A model generated the notes under the pieces. The model saw only the letters and a list, made by a program, of their open reading frames with translations, was not told where the DNA came from and did no database searches. Positions 11,501-26,500 of a DNA stretch of 64,000 nt are shown here, in pieces (positions within the stretch are counted from its first letter, which is position 1; each line of letters starts with the position of its first letter). The stretch covers positions 28,891,150-28,955,149 of the forward strand of contig NC_134653.1 in NCBI RefSeq assembly GCF_030463565.1, given 5' to 3'. The stretch is from Pelecanus crispus. Taxonomy: Eukaryota > Chordata > Aves > Pelecaniformes > Pelecanidae. The translations under genes and the position numbers were made by a program.

Positions 11501-14500
11501 ATGTTTTGCATTTTTAGTAAAGGTAAAATTGTTCATGCATATGAATATTTATTTGATCAGAAAATGTCATTAATGGCCTGGCTGAACAGAGAGCTTTGGC
11601 TGGAACTCAGGAAAAAAAAGGAGAGTTTATGACCTTTGGAATAAGGGGCAGGCAACTCAGGAGGACTACAAGGATGTCGTGAGGGTATGCGGGGAAAGAA
11701 TTAGAAGGGCCAAAGCCCAACTTGAACTTAATCTGGCTACTGCCATAAAAGACAATAAAAAAATACATGCAAATACATTAACAACAAGAGGAGGGCTAAG
11801 GAGAATCTCCATCCTTTATTGGATGTGGTGGGAAACAGTGACAAAGGATGAAGAAAAGGCTGAGGTACTTAATGCCTTCTTTGCCTCAGTCTTTAATAGT
11901 AAGACCAGTTGTTCTCGGGGTACCCAGCCCCCTGAGCTGGAAGACAGGGACAGGGAGCAGAATGGAGCCCCCATAATCCAAGGGGAAATGGTTAGAGACC
12001 TGCTATGCCACTTAGACACACACAAGTCCATGGGGCCAGATGGGATCCCCCCAAGGGTACTGAAGGAGCTGGCTAAGTGCTCACCAAGCCACTTTCCATC
12101 ATTTATTGGTAGTCCTGGCTAACCGGGGAGGTCCCAGTTGACTGGAGGTTAGCAAACGTGACGCCCATCTACAAGAGGGCTTCCAGAAGGAAGATACGGG
12201 GAGCTACAGGCCTGTCAGTCTGACCTCAGTGCCAGGGAATTTTATGGAGCAGATTGTCCTAGCACCATCACATGGCACGTACAGGACAAGTACCTGACTG
12301 TACCCAGTCAGCTTGGGTTTATGAAAGGCAGGTCCTGCTTGACTAACCTGATCTCCTTCTATGCCAAGGTGACCTGCTTAGTGGAGGAGGGAAAGGCTGT
12401 GGATGTTGTCCAGCAAGACTTTAGTAAAGCCTTTGACACTGCTTCCCAAAGGCTTTAGTAAAGCCTTTGACACCGCTTCCCACAGCATACTCCTGGAGAA
12501 ACAGCATACTCCTGGAGAAACATCCTCACTGTGTAAAAAACTGGCTGGATGGCCTGGTGCAAAGAATTGTGGCGAATGGAGTTAAATCCAGTTAGCGGCC
12601 AGTCACAAGTGCTGTTTCCCAGGGCTCAGTATTGGGGCTGGTTCTGTTTAATATCTTTATCAATGATCTGGATGAGGGATCAAGTGCACCCTCAGTAAGT
12701 TTGCAGATGACACCAAGTTGGGCAGGAGTGTTGACCTGCTTGAGGGTAGGAAGGCTTTACAGAGGGACCTGGACCGGCTGGACCGATGGGCCGAGGCCAG
12801 TTGTACGAGCTTCAAAAAGGCTCAGTGCCGGGTCCTGCACTTCAGTCACAACAACCCCATGTAATGCTACAGGCTTGGGGAAGAGTGGCTGGAAAGCTGC
12901 CCGGTGGAAAAGGACGTGGGGGTGTTGGTCGACAGCCGGCTGAACATGAGCCAGCAGTGTGCCCAGGTGGCCAAGAAGGCCAACAGCATCCTGGCTTGTA
13001 TCAGGAACAGTGTGGCCAGCAGGAGCAGGGAAGAGATTGTCCCCCTGTACTCGGCACTGGTGAGGCCGCACCTCGAATGCTGTGTCCAGTTTTGGGCCAC
13101 TCAGTACAAGAAAGACATTGCGGTGCTGGAGCATGTTCAAAGAAGGGCACAAAGTTGGTGAAGGGTCTAGAGCATGTCTCATGAGGAGCAGCTGAGGGAA
13201 CTGGGGTTGTTTAGCCTGGAGAAAAGGAGGCTATGGCCTCTACAAGGAGGTATTGCTCTCTACAACTGCCTGAAAGGAGGTTGTAGCGAGGTGGGTGTCA
13301 GTCTCTTCTCCCAAGTAACAAGTGATAGGACAAGAGGAAACAGCCTGAAGTTGTGCCAGGGGAGGTTTAGAATGGATATTAGGAAAAATTTCTTCACCGA
13401 AAGGGTTGTCAAGCATTGGAAGAGGCTGCCCAGGGAAGCGGTTCAGTCACCATCCCTGGAGGTATTTAAAAGACATGTAGATGTGGCACTTAGGGACATG
13501 GTTTAGTGGTGGACTTGGCAGTGCTACGTTAGCAGTTGGACTTGATGATCTTAAAGGTCTTTTCCAACCTAAACAATTCTATGATTCTAATAAGACACAG
13601 CAAACCCAGGCAGCATGAGATTTGTAGTTCAGCTGAGAAGGGGTAGTGTATTTAATGACTAGAGAAATCATTCTCTGCTTTGATTTCTAACTTGCTGAGT
13701 ATTAGGAAGCTAGGAAAACAAATAAAAATGGGAGAAAATATGAGCAAGGCGGAAGAATGCTGACCTGTAAGTTTTAATCTGAAAGCATAAATGCTTTAGT
13801 AGCAAATCACAGTATCATGATTATACTCTATTGAAGGAGGTCCCTTTCTAAGGCAATTCAGGCCAGAGAAAAAAATGCCTAAGAATTTTTCTAAATCAGG
13901 ATGTAAATGTTTGCAAGATCTATGCCTTCAAAATCTTTCACTTTATAAAGTACAGATATTCACAACTTTAGTTAAACTGGCATGAGATTTTGGATAGTAA
14001 GCTGGTAAGTGGCAGACTGATAACATCATCTAATTTCATTTTGGAAAATTAACAAGTTACAGATTCATCCTAATGAGTAAAACACGGGGAAAACACTAAA
14101 AAATGTAGCATGCTTATTCAGAAAATGCATGTTAATTGTATTAACCACTCTTCAGACCTAAATGTATTATACATTGTTTAATAAAGTAATGAAATCATAA
14201 TGTCTGCAATAGATGTTTGAGAGAAAACTTAAACCCCAGACAGCATTTAAACAATGCAGGAAGCATGTTAGTGAAAGGAAACATGGTCTCTTGGGATGGG
14301 ATGGGGTGGAGGGTGAGGGAGGAACAACCAAACACTAAATCTACATACATTCTTTCTCTTTTTCCATTTCCATTTCTTCCCAGAATGTTATACAGCAAAT
14401 GGGGCTGACTATCGTGGCACTCAGAACCAGACCTCCCAATATGCAGGGAAACCTTGTCTTTTTTGGAATGAGACCTTTGAGCATCCTTATAATACTTTGA

Positions 14501-17500
14501 AATATCCCAATGGGGAGGGAGGGCTTGGAGAGCATAACTACTGCAGGTAAGAAATATCTCATTGCTACTAACATTGCCTGTATACCCCGTGTTACTTTAA
14601 ACAGTTGACACAACATTAGGAAACTTCCTGTCATACAGTGAAGAATGTCAGAACCATGGGTATCTAACAGGTTTTGTTTTGTCCTGTAATCAGTACCCTG
14701 GATCTACAAGCACCATTAGTAGAACAACTTTTTCAACCCAGCTGTCACCCAAAGTCCCTAGCATATATCCAATCTATGATTTGGCATGATGGAGAAAGAC
14801 TAGAGATTACTTAAATGAAAAGGTGGAGATAATAAAAAAATTGATCCAAGTCAGAAGTACAGAAGCACTAGTGAATGTCTGTAGGAGTCTCTGCAACATG
14901 ATGGTTTTTATCCTCACCCACAAGCCTGGTTCTGTTATACACTATGTTTCCGAGTTTTGTGCTAATGAAAGTTATGTAGTCACTAAAAATTCTCAGTGAG
15001 CATAAGCTATTCAGTGACTTAGAGTTGTTATTCAAATTCAGAAGCTCAACTGTCAGTGGTTACAATACCAGCTCAAACCATGGCAGATCTACTTCCATTT
15101 CCCTGTCTTCTAGAGAAGTCCTCCATAACTATGGATAGAACTGAGAATGAAACTTAGTAAGAACTTCAGAATTTAGGAGCCAAATAAGAACCTAAGTTCA
15201 GAGATGTTTAGGCTCTGCAGGCTCTTTTCGGCCTGCAACATTTAACTTCCTGATGTTGTGCTATGGAAATAGGTGGGGAATAACCTGATGGATACATTCC
15301 TTAAACAGTGATAAACATCAGCTCATCTAGGATGCATATAAAGTTGAGTGGTGTCTCTTACTCACTGGGTAATGGGTACAGAGATGTTTAAACCAAGAGA
15401 TTAAGAATTGAGTTACCTCGGGCATAGCAAAAAAAGCTCTAATGTCTCCTTCATGAGAAGGTTCAAACCACACCTCAATTCTCCTGGAAGATGCCTTTAT
15501 TTAGCAGGTTATAGGCTTTCTAGGGCAGAGCCTATACACTTGCCACCTTCATGTTGAAATCATTTCACTGCAAGCAATATAAATCAGGGTAGATAAGGCA
15601 AAATTAATATGCAGGAGTTCAGCACAATTGCTATGTCATGAACATAGGGTCCTGCTTCTTAATCCAAGAACTTTTCCATATTTAATCAGAAATAGACATT
15701 CAAGAAAATAAGACAGAGCCAGAGCCAGTCAGTTAATTGAGAGTAAGTAAGAAAGCACAGAAAAGAGGTCTTGTGACATGCAGCAGACAGATGAGCACGT
15801 TGATGAAAGGAGTCAGTGGCATTTCCAGAGTATTTGATGACTCAGGAGGATATTTCTCATTGAAGAACATTGGTGAAGGACAGGGAAGAAAAAGACTTAG
15901 TGAGGATCTTTTCCAGTGGCTGCAGCAGTGCTTCAAAATAACACTGTTCAATGTGTTGCACCAGTGGACTCTTGTTTTCAGCCATAGAAGGAGAAAGCAT
16001 TATTGCCAAGCTCTGAATTGACTCTCTTTTGAATCAGTTCAGCATCTTACAGGAGAAAAGACAATTACACCCACCTACAAGAGAAACTCCGTAGAAGTTG
16101 GGCATTCTCTTTAGAAAATGGCCTGGAAACCAAATAAACCCATCAAGCTGTCTAGTATCAGATCAGCATGTGAGCACTGGAAGGACTATCTTCCCATCAA
16201 AAACATTTCACACCAACTTCACAGCCTCCCTCAGCCCAACACCACCAAATGCATAACGATTCTCATGACATGTAGAGAGCTGTGTCTCTCAGTATGCATA
16301 CGAATACGGAGCTCTAAAAAGGCTAGCAGCCATGGAATTATCTCTGATACAAATAGCAGAATCAAGAATGTAATTTTGGTTGTTGCTATTATCCTAGATA
16401 ATATCCTAGATAGACCGTATCTACAGGATCTTACTTTTGGCAGTCATCTCTGGCTAATACTTAGGTTAGTACAAAGCAAAACATGTACAAGCTATGCAAA
16501 AATGTGCATAACAAACTGAACGTTTATCCAGGTATTCAAGTAATCCTTACTAGAATCTCACTTTACTTAGCAAATGAGAATTTGGTGTTACAAGGAGCAA
16601 GAAGCCTATAATCTGGTATGTAAGCCTGAGAAATGAATTGATTACCAAATACAGCTTTTTAACCTCAATCTGCTAGGTGTTAGATGCACCTCTCTGAGAT
16701 GCCGTTTGACGGGAAGGTTAGCCGTTTCCTTCCTTATGCTATATCACTTGGCCCAGGAATATTCTCACAGGTGTATGGAATTATGATCCTAACTAACGGA
16801 TGCTTTTTCACTTCACATTCTGTTGGAAAAAAGCCTGGAAAGTCACTGTTTTAAGAGTGTCAGAGCATATCTTTAACATGCAAATCTTGTCGAGGCCTTG
16901 TGAGTGAAGATACCGCTGTTTTAGTTCTTTCTCTGCCATTCATTTGCCTGGTGACAATGGACAAGTTGATCTTCCCTTCTCTGAGGCAACACATCTCAAA
17001 AGGCTTTTTTAAGGCATAATACATTGTTTTGAGGCTCAATTTTAGGGACAATATTTGAGTAATCTAATTTTACACTTAAAGCATTAATCAGAAGCATGTT
17101 ATCTCTCCATGGGTGGTCCTTACTTGGAATACTTTGTTTACTGCAAGACACCCTGTTAAGATGGAAATGCCTCACAATGTTCCACTAAACCTCATTTTAG
17201 CCATAACAAAATTATGCAGACTAAAGGTTTTGGAGATTTTGAAAGACAATTGTTTTCTAACTGTATGCACTTTTGAGGTTCAAGGCAAAGATTTCTAAAG
17301 ACATTCATAACATTTCTCTGCGATTTCCTTGCATTTTAAGGCATTTATATGTGGAGTGCCATTACCATGATTCAATTACAGACATCTGATTTCTGTCATG
17401 CAGGTGTAAACCCAAAAGTTCCTGTAACTGTGAAAACAAGGAAAATTGTGTTATTTCGAGTACAAGCTTTCCTTGATTTTAGTCTTCTATTTTCTTTAGC

Positions 17501-20500
17501 CACTGGAAGCTCTGCCATTACACCTAAATTCCTAGCCCACTAGTCTTAGGCTTTCCTTGTCCACTACTTTTACTAGTCTGTTTGAAAGCCTAACTAGCAG
17601 CATTTTAGGCAACTAAATTGAACTCAACTCACCATTTGTCTTCAGCGTTCTGTTATTTGACCAAAAGAAAATCCCCAGCAGTTCTAAAATTGGATCTCCC
17701 ACAAAGGGTTGTTAATATGCCCAAATGACAACATGCAGCTGAACTGACACTTCAGTGTAGGGGGGGGGGTCTTTATTAATAGAATTCATGCTAAAGTACA
17801 TAATAAAAAGATTGCATTTGGCCTTAGATACAAGGAAAGGTCATATTTCAACCTGACTGTCCAAAATAACAATTTATTCTCTTAAATTGATCTTTTCAAT
17901 GTCAATAGTTTTTCAAAACGTACATAGAAAAAAATTTAAATAGCCTAAAGACTAATTAGGTATGCATTTGTAAATGATGCTACACAACAGCAAAGAATAA
18001 TCCTGGATACATAAGGAATTATCCATCAATGTATCAGATCACTGGAACAGATTTATTCAGCTTTACTGAAGGGGAAGAAAAGACCATAGTCTTTCCCAGA
18101 AGACTTTATTGGATAAATGTTTTTGTCATCATACACAGAGAAAGCTGGAGCCTGGACTATTTTGTACCAAGGCAAAAATCAAGTTTAGAAGTCTAAGGAA
18201 CCTGTATGCAGGATGTGGGGCTGAATATCTTCCTCTCAGTACTTTCCAGAAATAGCTCTGCACCTTTTAGACTTAAAGAAAAAAGAAGTTGTGTTTTAGA
18301 CATGACTAGCATTTTACGCTTGCTGTGTACCATAATAACCAAAGTTATCTGAACTTCCTGTCCACTTTTGCATTTTTCTTGGTATATAAGTCCAACAGGT
18401 TAAATATTCAATAGGTATTAGAGCAAAAATAGTGATGACACTGAAGCTTAATAAGATTTATTTTTGTATGGTTTTTTAAAATATTTGATGACTTTTCACT
18501 CACTCTTGTTATTTTTCTTTCAGGAACCCTGATGGCGATGTCAGCCCATGGTGCTACATTGCAGAGCATGAGGATGGAATATACTGGAAATACTGTGAGA
18601 TTCCATCCTGCCGAAGTAAGAGCACCATGCAATTTTTTTAGGCCTGCATCTCTGTTGAACAGAGATTGGCAGTTATACAGCAGTGGGTAGTGATTTTCAA
18701 ACCGAAACTAGGATAAGGCCAATCAGCTTATTTTCATTTGCAGACTAAGCCATATTTTAAATGGGTCTCTAGAGTTAATGACAAGCTTACTGAATCGTTG
18801 CTCCATTGCTCTCCTTTTCATCTCATCTCAGAATTACTGGATTATATTATTTACAAATAATACCAGACAGGGAATCACTCAAAACTTACAAAGTACTGCT
18901 AGTTTTTTGAATCCATAGAAATATGTCATTCATTTATTAAAGTCTAGAGGACAAAAATGAATAGGAAATTGTTAATTAATTTTTTTAAAAGGTACGTATG
19001 TGTCCATCATTTACAATTAGCTTGTAAAATGGATGGCATTAGTTTAATGTGTATAACATGATACACAGAATTGCTTGGAAGAAATAAAGACAGTATGAGA
19101 GGACATAGGGAAAAGTTGGCTATTTGTTAGGTATATGGGAGCTCAGGGCTAGAATTCTATTCCTTGCAGGTGCATATAGTTAGCATTGCTGTGAAACCTC
19201 AAACTAGCCTTTGTTCGTTTTTTTTAACAGATAATTCACAAGCTATTCACCTGAAGCTTCCTTGCAGCAGTTAGTATTTTTAGTGTATTATATTATTTAC
19301 CTTGTCCAAAATGTGGAGGTTTTGTCATGATTCGTGTCAATATGTTCCAAAATTTTCATTCCTGAATGCTCCAGGATAAACTCTTAAGAATCACGTTCTT
19401 TAAAATATGCCTAAATATTAAAAAGATATTCTGGTTTTGCACATTAACAAGTAACCATAACTACACATTTTATTAAGTCTAATCATTAATGCCTTTACTT
19501 GCTTTCCGAACTTCTTCTGTGCAAGTACTCTCTATTTCTAAGGGATAACTTACGTGTATACTGTTAAGCATCAGAGCGGTTGTCTTTACATAGGCATACT
19601 TTTGACTGGAAGAAGTACATTTCTTACCTGAAGTTAAGAAAACAAAACCAAACAAAGAAAAAATGGATCTAAAGTGATTTTTTACTTTGTCCACAGTTTT
19701 CTTTTTTTTATGAATGTGAGTGATTCACATCTTCAAGCTAGGCAAACAAATACGTAAGTGTGACTGTAAGATGGGTGACTTTTACCTAGACTTAAAATAC
19801 AGATTAAGGAGTCTTATAACACAAAATCATTCAACACTCTGATACTCATTGTTCAGAGGACATCTTACTCTTATTTTTTCTAATATACCAGGTCCTGTTT
19901 AGGAAACATGACCCTCCTAATTAAGAAATTTATCTTGGTCTAAAATGAAAGAATTTGCATTTTCTTTAAAGACCACAGATGTTAACAAATTCTCTGGATA
20001 TGGCACCAGTAAAAAAGCTGAAAGGCAAATTCTCTCCACTCCATTTGTTCTACACAAAGGATCCTTTTAAAAACAGCCTCACTCATTTTCTCTGTGGTGG
20101 GGAGCAGAGGATTTAAACTTGGACACTTACTTGCACAGATAATCCAGACTTACATTTACAAAATGTCCTTTTGACCAGTAGCAGCTGCTTCAAGCATTGC
20201 AGTGAAACTGGATACTAGAAAAAGGAATTGCAGCAATTTAGAACAAACTGTACATTGCAAGCCCATCCAAGTCTTAATACAAACCTCATGGTTTATGAAG
20301 CTGTGTAAGTAAAAAAAAACTTCTTCTTTACCAGATTTTCTGTTTTCAGTAAGCGTGATGCTAAATCATAGGACCATCAAAACTGACTTGTGAAGTGCAT
20401 AATACAAGCCCGAGTTTTGTGATGGAGGAAGAGAGCAATTGTGTAAAGAAACCCTATTTGAAATTTTTAAAGTAAGAAAATTGTCTTATATAAGCTGCTT

Positions 20501-23500
20501 TTCCATAATTATATTTACTACTAGAAAAGACAAGTATCAGGAGCGTAATTTACCTGTAAACTATACCCACATAATACCACTACAATGCCAACAACATGAA
20601 GTGTCTTGATTGCCTAGAGAGATTTGCATGCAATGATTCACTGTAACAATAATTAAGAATCTGCAGTTGAGAATTTTTCATTATGATGATGATTTCACAT
20701 GATTATATCGTGTCTCGTTCACTAACATTTATACGTAACACTAAATGTTTCATTCAGAAATGTGTTCTGGCATTCTGCATGTGTAAACACACTATACAGA
20801 ATTTAGCAATGTTAGATGAGATTGGATGGGCATAATCACAGAAGACAGTAGTAGTTACCCCAGCAGGAGCTTAGTCTTTCCTTTTCTTCCTCTTCTCTTC
20901 TTAACGGCTTGTCTGCTAAGCAGACTGCAATGGACATAAACAAAATAAAAGGCAAGAAGGCAGCACTGAGTCCTGAGAGAACATGTGCATCTCACATGGA
21001 GAAGTCAGAACTGAATGCTTTAGATAGCTTGTTTGCAATGTTGCAGCTATTCCTGACTTTTTTGGTCTCTTTGTTAATGAGGTTAGGTTGAAATTCAAAG
21101 GAACTAACAACTTACACTCCCAAAAGGTAAAAGAAAGAAAAGCTTGCTGTCGCACTTAATTGCATCTCCATGTTTATGGCCCGCATGAGTCTCTTACCAT
21201 GAACAGATTTCATTACTGGAATCATATTTCCTGTGTGCATGTATGTCATGTAATAAATTTATTTATTACTGAAGTATTGATGAGGTGTTAAATGGCAGAG
21301 CCGGGTAAGTTATACAGGGCTGTAGTGATCGCTCTGTAAGATTGACCTGTATACATTTTGACACAAGAACAAAGAGAGTAGCTTGCACAATTTGAGACAG
21401 TATACTGGTGCATACTATCATTGCAAAAAGCTAGGAGGGTCTTGAAAGACAGCTAGATGAGTATAGCTGGAACATGGGTTTGAGCTCAAAAGGTTTCATT
21501 CTGTGTTTTAATACATGTGCCTTAACATGTAATATGCAGAAGCTCTGGCCTTTGCCAGGACCTCATTATGTCACATGCAGCTTAAAAGAAAAATAGCATG
21601 CTTGCACAAAAGAGGTGACCTTTTAAGCACAAAAGAACAAATAGATACAAACGAGTGAAGACCATGTAACATTAGAACATCACTGATCAGCATGAACAGT
21701 AATTGCAGAACATTTTTGCCAAGCTTCTTTAGTAGGCTAAACATTAAGAGCAAATTAAGGCAAAAGATTATGTTGGAAATTTTTAAAGGTCAGAGTAACT
21801 AAACAGTCACTATCTATTCAGAAATACTTTTGATTCTTCATTGCTTTATATATCTGTGTACATGTATGTATGTAGTTTTATACATACACATAGGGTTGTT
21901 GGATACCCTAGGTTGGAAGGGACCTCAGGCTGTCATCTAGGCCAAGCTCCTGCTCAAAGCAGGGCCAGCTCTGAAATCAGACCAAGTTACTCAGTTTGTC
22001 AGATTAGACCAAGTTTATCCAGTCAGGCCATGACAACCTCCAGGGACATGGACTGCACTCCCTCTCTGGGCCCCTGTTCCCGTGCTTGACTGCCAGCATG
22101 GTGAAAAGATTTTCCTTATATCCAGTCTGAACACCTCATGTTTCAACTTAAGCGCCTTCCTCTTGTCCAAAATGCATCACTGTGAAGATCCTGGCGCCAT
22201 CATTGTGGCAACCTCCATGTAGGTATTGCAAAGCTGCTAGGGGTGCCTGCAAAGCCTTCTCTTCTGCAGGCTGAACAAGCCCCAGTCCCTCAGCCTCTTC
22301 TCCCAGGGTGAGTGCTCCAGCCCTCTGAGCATCTTGGCTCTCTGCTGAACTTGCTTCAGACAATTAATGTCTTTCTTGCACTGGTGGGCCCAAAACTGGA
22401 CATAGTAGTCTCAATGTGGTCCTAAAAACTGCTGAGTAGAGGAACAATCACTTCCTTTGATTTCTGGCTGTGCTCATCTTAGTACAGGCCCTTTGCTGCC
22501 CGGCATACTCCTGGCTTATGTTCAGCTCCCTGCCTATCAGGACTTCCAGGGCCTTTTCTGCAGAGCTGCTCCACATACATAAATGTGCACTGTCTTGTTT
22601 TAGATTTGAATGGCTCTCTATGCATACATCCTGATTAATTTAACGTAGTATGAATGAGGAGCATATTATTCTAATATACTAAAAATATTGTTGAAAAAGT
22701 AGTAATTTGTGATCATAGAATCACAGAATCATAGAATGGTTTGGGTTGGAAGGGACCTTAAAGATTACCTTGTTCCAACTCCCCTGCCATGGGCAGGGAC
22801 ACCTTCCACTAGACCAGGTTGCTCAAAGCCCCGTCCAACCTGGCCTTGAACACTTCCAGGGATGGGGCATCCACAGCTTCTCTGCGCAACCTGTTCCACT
22901 GCCTCACCACCCTCAAGAGTGAAGAATTTCTTCCTTATATCTAATCTAAACCTACTGTCTTTCAGTTTAAAGCCATTACCCCTTGCCCTATCAATACATG
23001 CCCTTGTAAAAAGCTCCTCTCCAGCTTTCTTGTAGGCCCCCTTTAATTACTGAAAGGCTGCTATAAGGTCTCCCCAGAGCCTCCTCTTCTCCAGGCTGAA
23101 CAACCCCAGCTCTCTCAGCCTGTCCTCGTAGGAGAGGTGCTCCAGCCCTCAGATCATTTTGGTGGCCCTCTTCTGGACCGCTCCAACAGGTCCATGTCCT
23201 TCCTGTGCTGAGGGCTCCAGAGCTGGACGCAGTGCTCCAGGTGAGGTCTCACCAGAGCAGAGTGGGAGAATCCCCTCCCTCGACCTGCTGGCCACGCTTC
23301 TTTTGACGCAGCCCAGGATATGGTTGGCTTTCTGGGCTGCAAGCACACATCACTGTGGATCTGATGTAAAAGCAGTTTTCCAATTGGATCTTCTCCAACT
23401 GAGATTACAAATGATCTCCCCTCTACTATTATGCTTATACTGTATGCTCTGATTACCCTTCAGTAGCAACTCAGTGGTATCTCAGGTTTAGGACCAGTCC

Positions 23501-26500
23501 ATCATCTATGCATGTACAGGAGTCTTTTTTTGTGTGTGTTGTCCCATTTCAGAAGAGTGTTTAATCATGTATTTGATGTGGGACTACTAAAGTGCTTTTA
23601 GCTGAGCATATATCAATGGGCTCATATAGTTTGTTGATTTGATACCAAAGTAATTTGAAGAGCTGGGCACTGGCATGGAAATAGTTCACTGTTGGGCTAG
23701 ATTGATGCGTCTCCTGTTTATTCCAAATCACATGACACAAATTTTGTTTGCTAGATATGAGAAAGTTAAAATACTGCTGGGACACCAAGGAGACTATTTA
23801 GCTTTAGGATGTACTCAAATGGTACATTTGATTTAGTTACAAAATGTAAGAAGTTTTCAAATTACTCAGTCTGGTTTCTTAGCATGGAACATATTGAAGT
23901 ACTCATCCTCTGGAGATAAGGTTGAAGAGCCTCACCAATAAAGATACTTAAAAAAAAAAAAAAAGAAAAAAAAGAAGAAGTGTTTTTAGGAAGCCCCAGG
24001 TCTCCTAGGCAAATGAGTTGGTTAAATAGGAAGCTTTTTCACGGTGGTGAAATCATGCACTGTACAAAAAAACCTGAGCTCTCTGAGCATTATCTGCCCA
24101 GCTGTATGCAGCTGGGGTGGGGCTGCAGATGGGGATTTCCAAAGGTATGTTAAATCAGGCTGTAACTTGAAGTCTCAGTACTTATACGCATGTTGCTGCA
24201 GGGCATATCAAAGCCATAACTCCATGCAAGCGTTTATAATTGAAATTGTATCATTCTTAGAAAACAAAATTCTTTTATGAACAATATTTGAAGCAACATT
24301 ATCTAATTACTCAAAAATATACATACTTGAATTTTCTCCCCAACTTCATGAATTCTTCTTTGTAATACTATAATCAGCCTCCTTAAGAGTATAATCATAT
24401 ACACGCCAGTATATTTGCTGGTCACTAACAGATATGCTAACCCTCTTCCTCAAAATAAGGAAGCGACCTTAGGCAACATAGCCTAAGTCTGGGAGCAAGT
24501 TCTCAGACAGACCTGCTGACTGTTCCAGATGTCAGGATGATTCAGATTTTAATGGTAAGCTGACATAAATTCACAAGCTCAGTATATAATATTCCAAAAG
24601 AATAGAGACAAGACCATCTTTGTTAGAATTAGACAAATACAATTTCTGAATTCAAGGCATTATTTCAGTGGCTGCTGCACATGGACATGTATAAGAAATC
24701 CCAGAAATGGGCCTTCCAGAATCCAATGAAGAGATACTTACTGTACAAGACTGCTCAGTACAAAAAGCATCATTGCACTCCTATTGTATTTATGTGAAAC
24801 TACAATAATACAGCAGCTTCTTACTATCACACAGGTTATCTGATAGAGGAAAGGGCCACCTGTACAGGAGATGGCTAGTTCAAAAGGAGTGCCAAAACAG
24901 CTAATCCACATGCTGTCAGGCATCAGAGGCTGCAAAACCCCAAACTCAGCATTTCCCCCCCAAAAAATCCTATTGCTAAGTCAAAAACATGAAATGGGGC
25001 TGTGCCACAAGATGTTAGCAAGAGAGTTCAGTTTGCTGCGTACTGAAATAACAAATGACTGAATAAATAAAACTGTCATACAGTTCTGTGACTGCATCAC
25101 ATGTTATACAGAGCTGTGGAGGTTAGGTAGACAAAAAGTAATCTTTGTCAATCTGGCAGAGGAATAAAAATTATCTGATCACAGAGCTGGTAATAGATTT
25201 AATTCCAAGTATGTGAGCAGATATGACAAGTAGGCAAGGGATAATTTTATGCCATTAGCACAGCGCTATATTGTACCCCACATCCTCTCTCTAGTAGTCA
25301 TGGCTAAATTCCAGTGCTTTGATGAAAAGTGCAAAACCAAAACAAAAACAGAGAACAAATTGTGCAGTGAAGGGGGAAAACTCTTTCTGACCTCCCATAG
25401 TGACCAAGGAGCCTTGACATGTTGTATTAATAGAGTATAAATAGATGTTTCTTTAAAAAAGTAGTATTGTTCACTTTGAATCTCCTTGTACATACCATAA
25501 AATATGATACTTCGAATTCGTATCAGAATTTGAGTTTTAAATATTAGGAAATTCCCCTATGTAAGTATATAGTGCCTCCCATAAAACTTGCCAAACTCTA
25601 TCCTAAACCAGTTTAGGTTCCCTTCCTCAAATATCCTGTCTAGAAAACATCCAGAACTTCATTGTTTTGAAGATCAGACAGAAATCACATTGTTTAATTT
25701 ACATTGTTAGACTATGCGTGATCATAGTAAAAAAAAAAAAAAAAAATCCCCCAAAAACCTCTGGACCGACTTAATGCCTTTTTTTTCCCCCTCTATCAGG
25801 AGAAATGAACCAGGTATTTATCTTGTCTATATTACTGCAGCTTAAAGAAACCAGCTACAGAGTATTGCAGGTATACTGCTCAGAAGATACGATGCTATTT
25901 CACCATTTGTCATTTATCCCTGGGCATGCTTGGAAAATATGACAAGGATCTAGTGCAGAGTACCATTTCAAGACAAGAACATAGAGCGAGCTGCTTAGCA
26001 ACCAGGTAGTGCATAGAGCGGTCTGTGTCTTGGGTGTTTCCAGGCACACTTTTAGAATGACTGTTGTCTGTTATTCTTGCCAGTGCCGGGGAATCTAGGG
26101 TGTTACAAGGACCATGGAGAGCCACCGCCTTTGACTGGCACCAGCGAGACCTCCAATAAACTTACAATCCAAACATGCATCAGTTCCTGCCGAAGTCAAC
26201 AATTTAAGGTGATTTATTTGACATACATTTACAAAATGTTTTCAAAGACAAAAGATAGCAATATGCCTAGGGCTCTCTACCATATTTCTCCCTTCCCCTC
26301 CCTTTTTTTTTTGCCTTAGGCAGTCTAAGGTCTCACTCCCACTCCAGGGACCTAGCCCTCTCTGCATCCAGAGGAATCTGGGCAAAGGACCAATTAATAA
26401 CACCAGGATGCCAGGAGAAAGTATGCTTGCTTACAGCAGTTATGAGTGATAGGGTGCCCTAATTGCCCTCCATTCTGTCTTTCTTGCTAGTCTTAAGTAG

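Larger units (their letters stand above)
2378..14383 (+). other. KREMEN1 intron 1 (about 12 kb)
   Basis: Bounded by CCG|GTGAGT and TTCCCAG. The first 350 bp are still CpG island. The rest is unique AT-rich sequence with a G run at 3341-3354, a T15A15 palindrome at 5522-5551, a TG-rich tract near 5757, an A run near 8067, and two CR1 copies in opposite orientation at 11292-13596. No other exon was recognised. Confidence 0.8.
18616..26083 (+). other. KREMEN1 intron 3
   Basis: Contains two minus-strand CR1 copies (21886-22590 and 22711-23348), an A-rich run at 23949-23974 and another near 25730-25747. The remainder is unique AT-rich sequence with no recognised exon. Confidence 0.75.

Noticed and set aside
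11679-13506. Several open frames of 60-147 codons suggesting a gene
   Set aside because: They are broken pieces of a CR1 reverse transcriptase ORF in different frames, not a host gene.
11292-13596. Twin-priming inversion as the cause of the opposed CR1 pair
   Set aside because: The inverted upstream piece carries its own CR1 3' terminus of another subtype, so two separate insertions explain it better.
15737-16519. Two unrecognised open frames in KREMEN1 intron 2
   Set aside because: No domain, no start or splice context and no repeat signature that I can support; lengths are compatible with chance.
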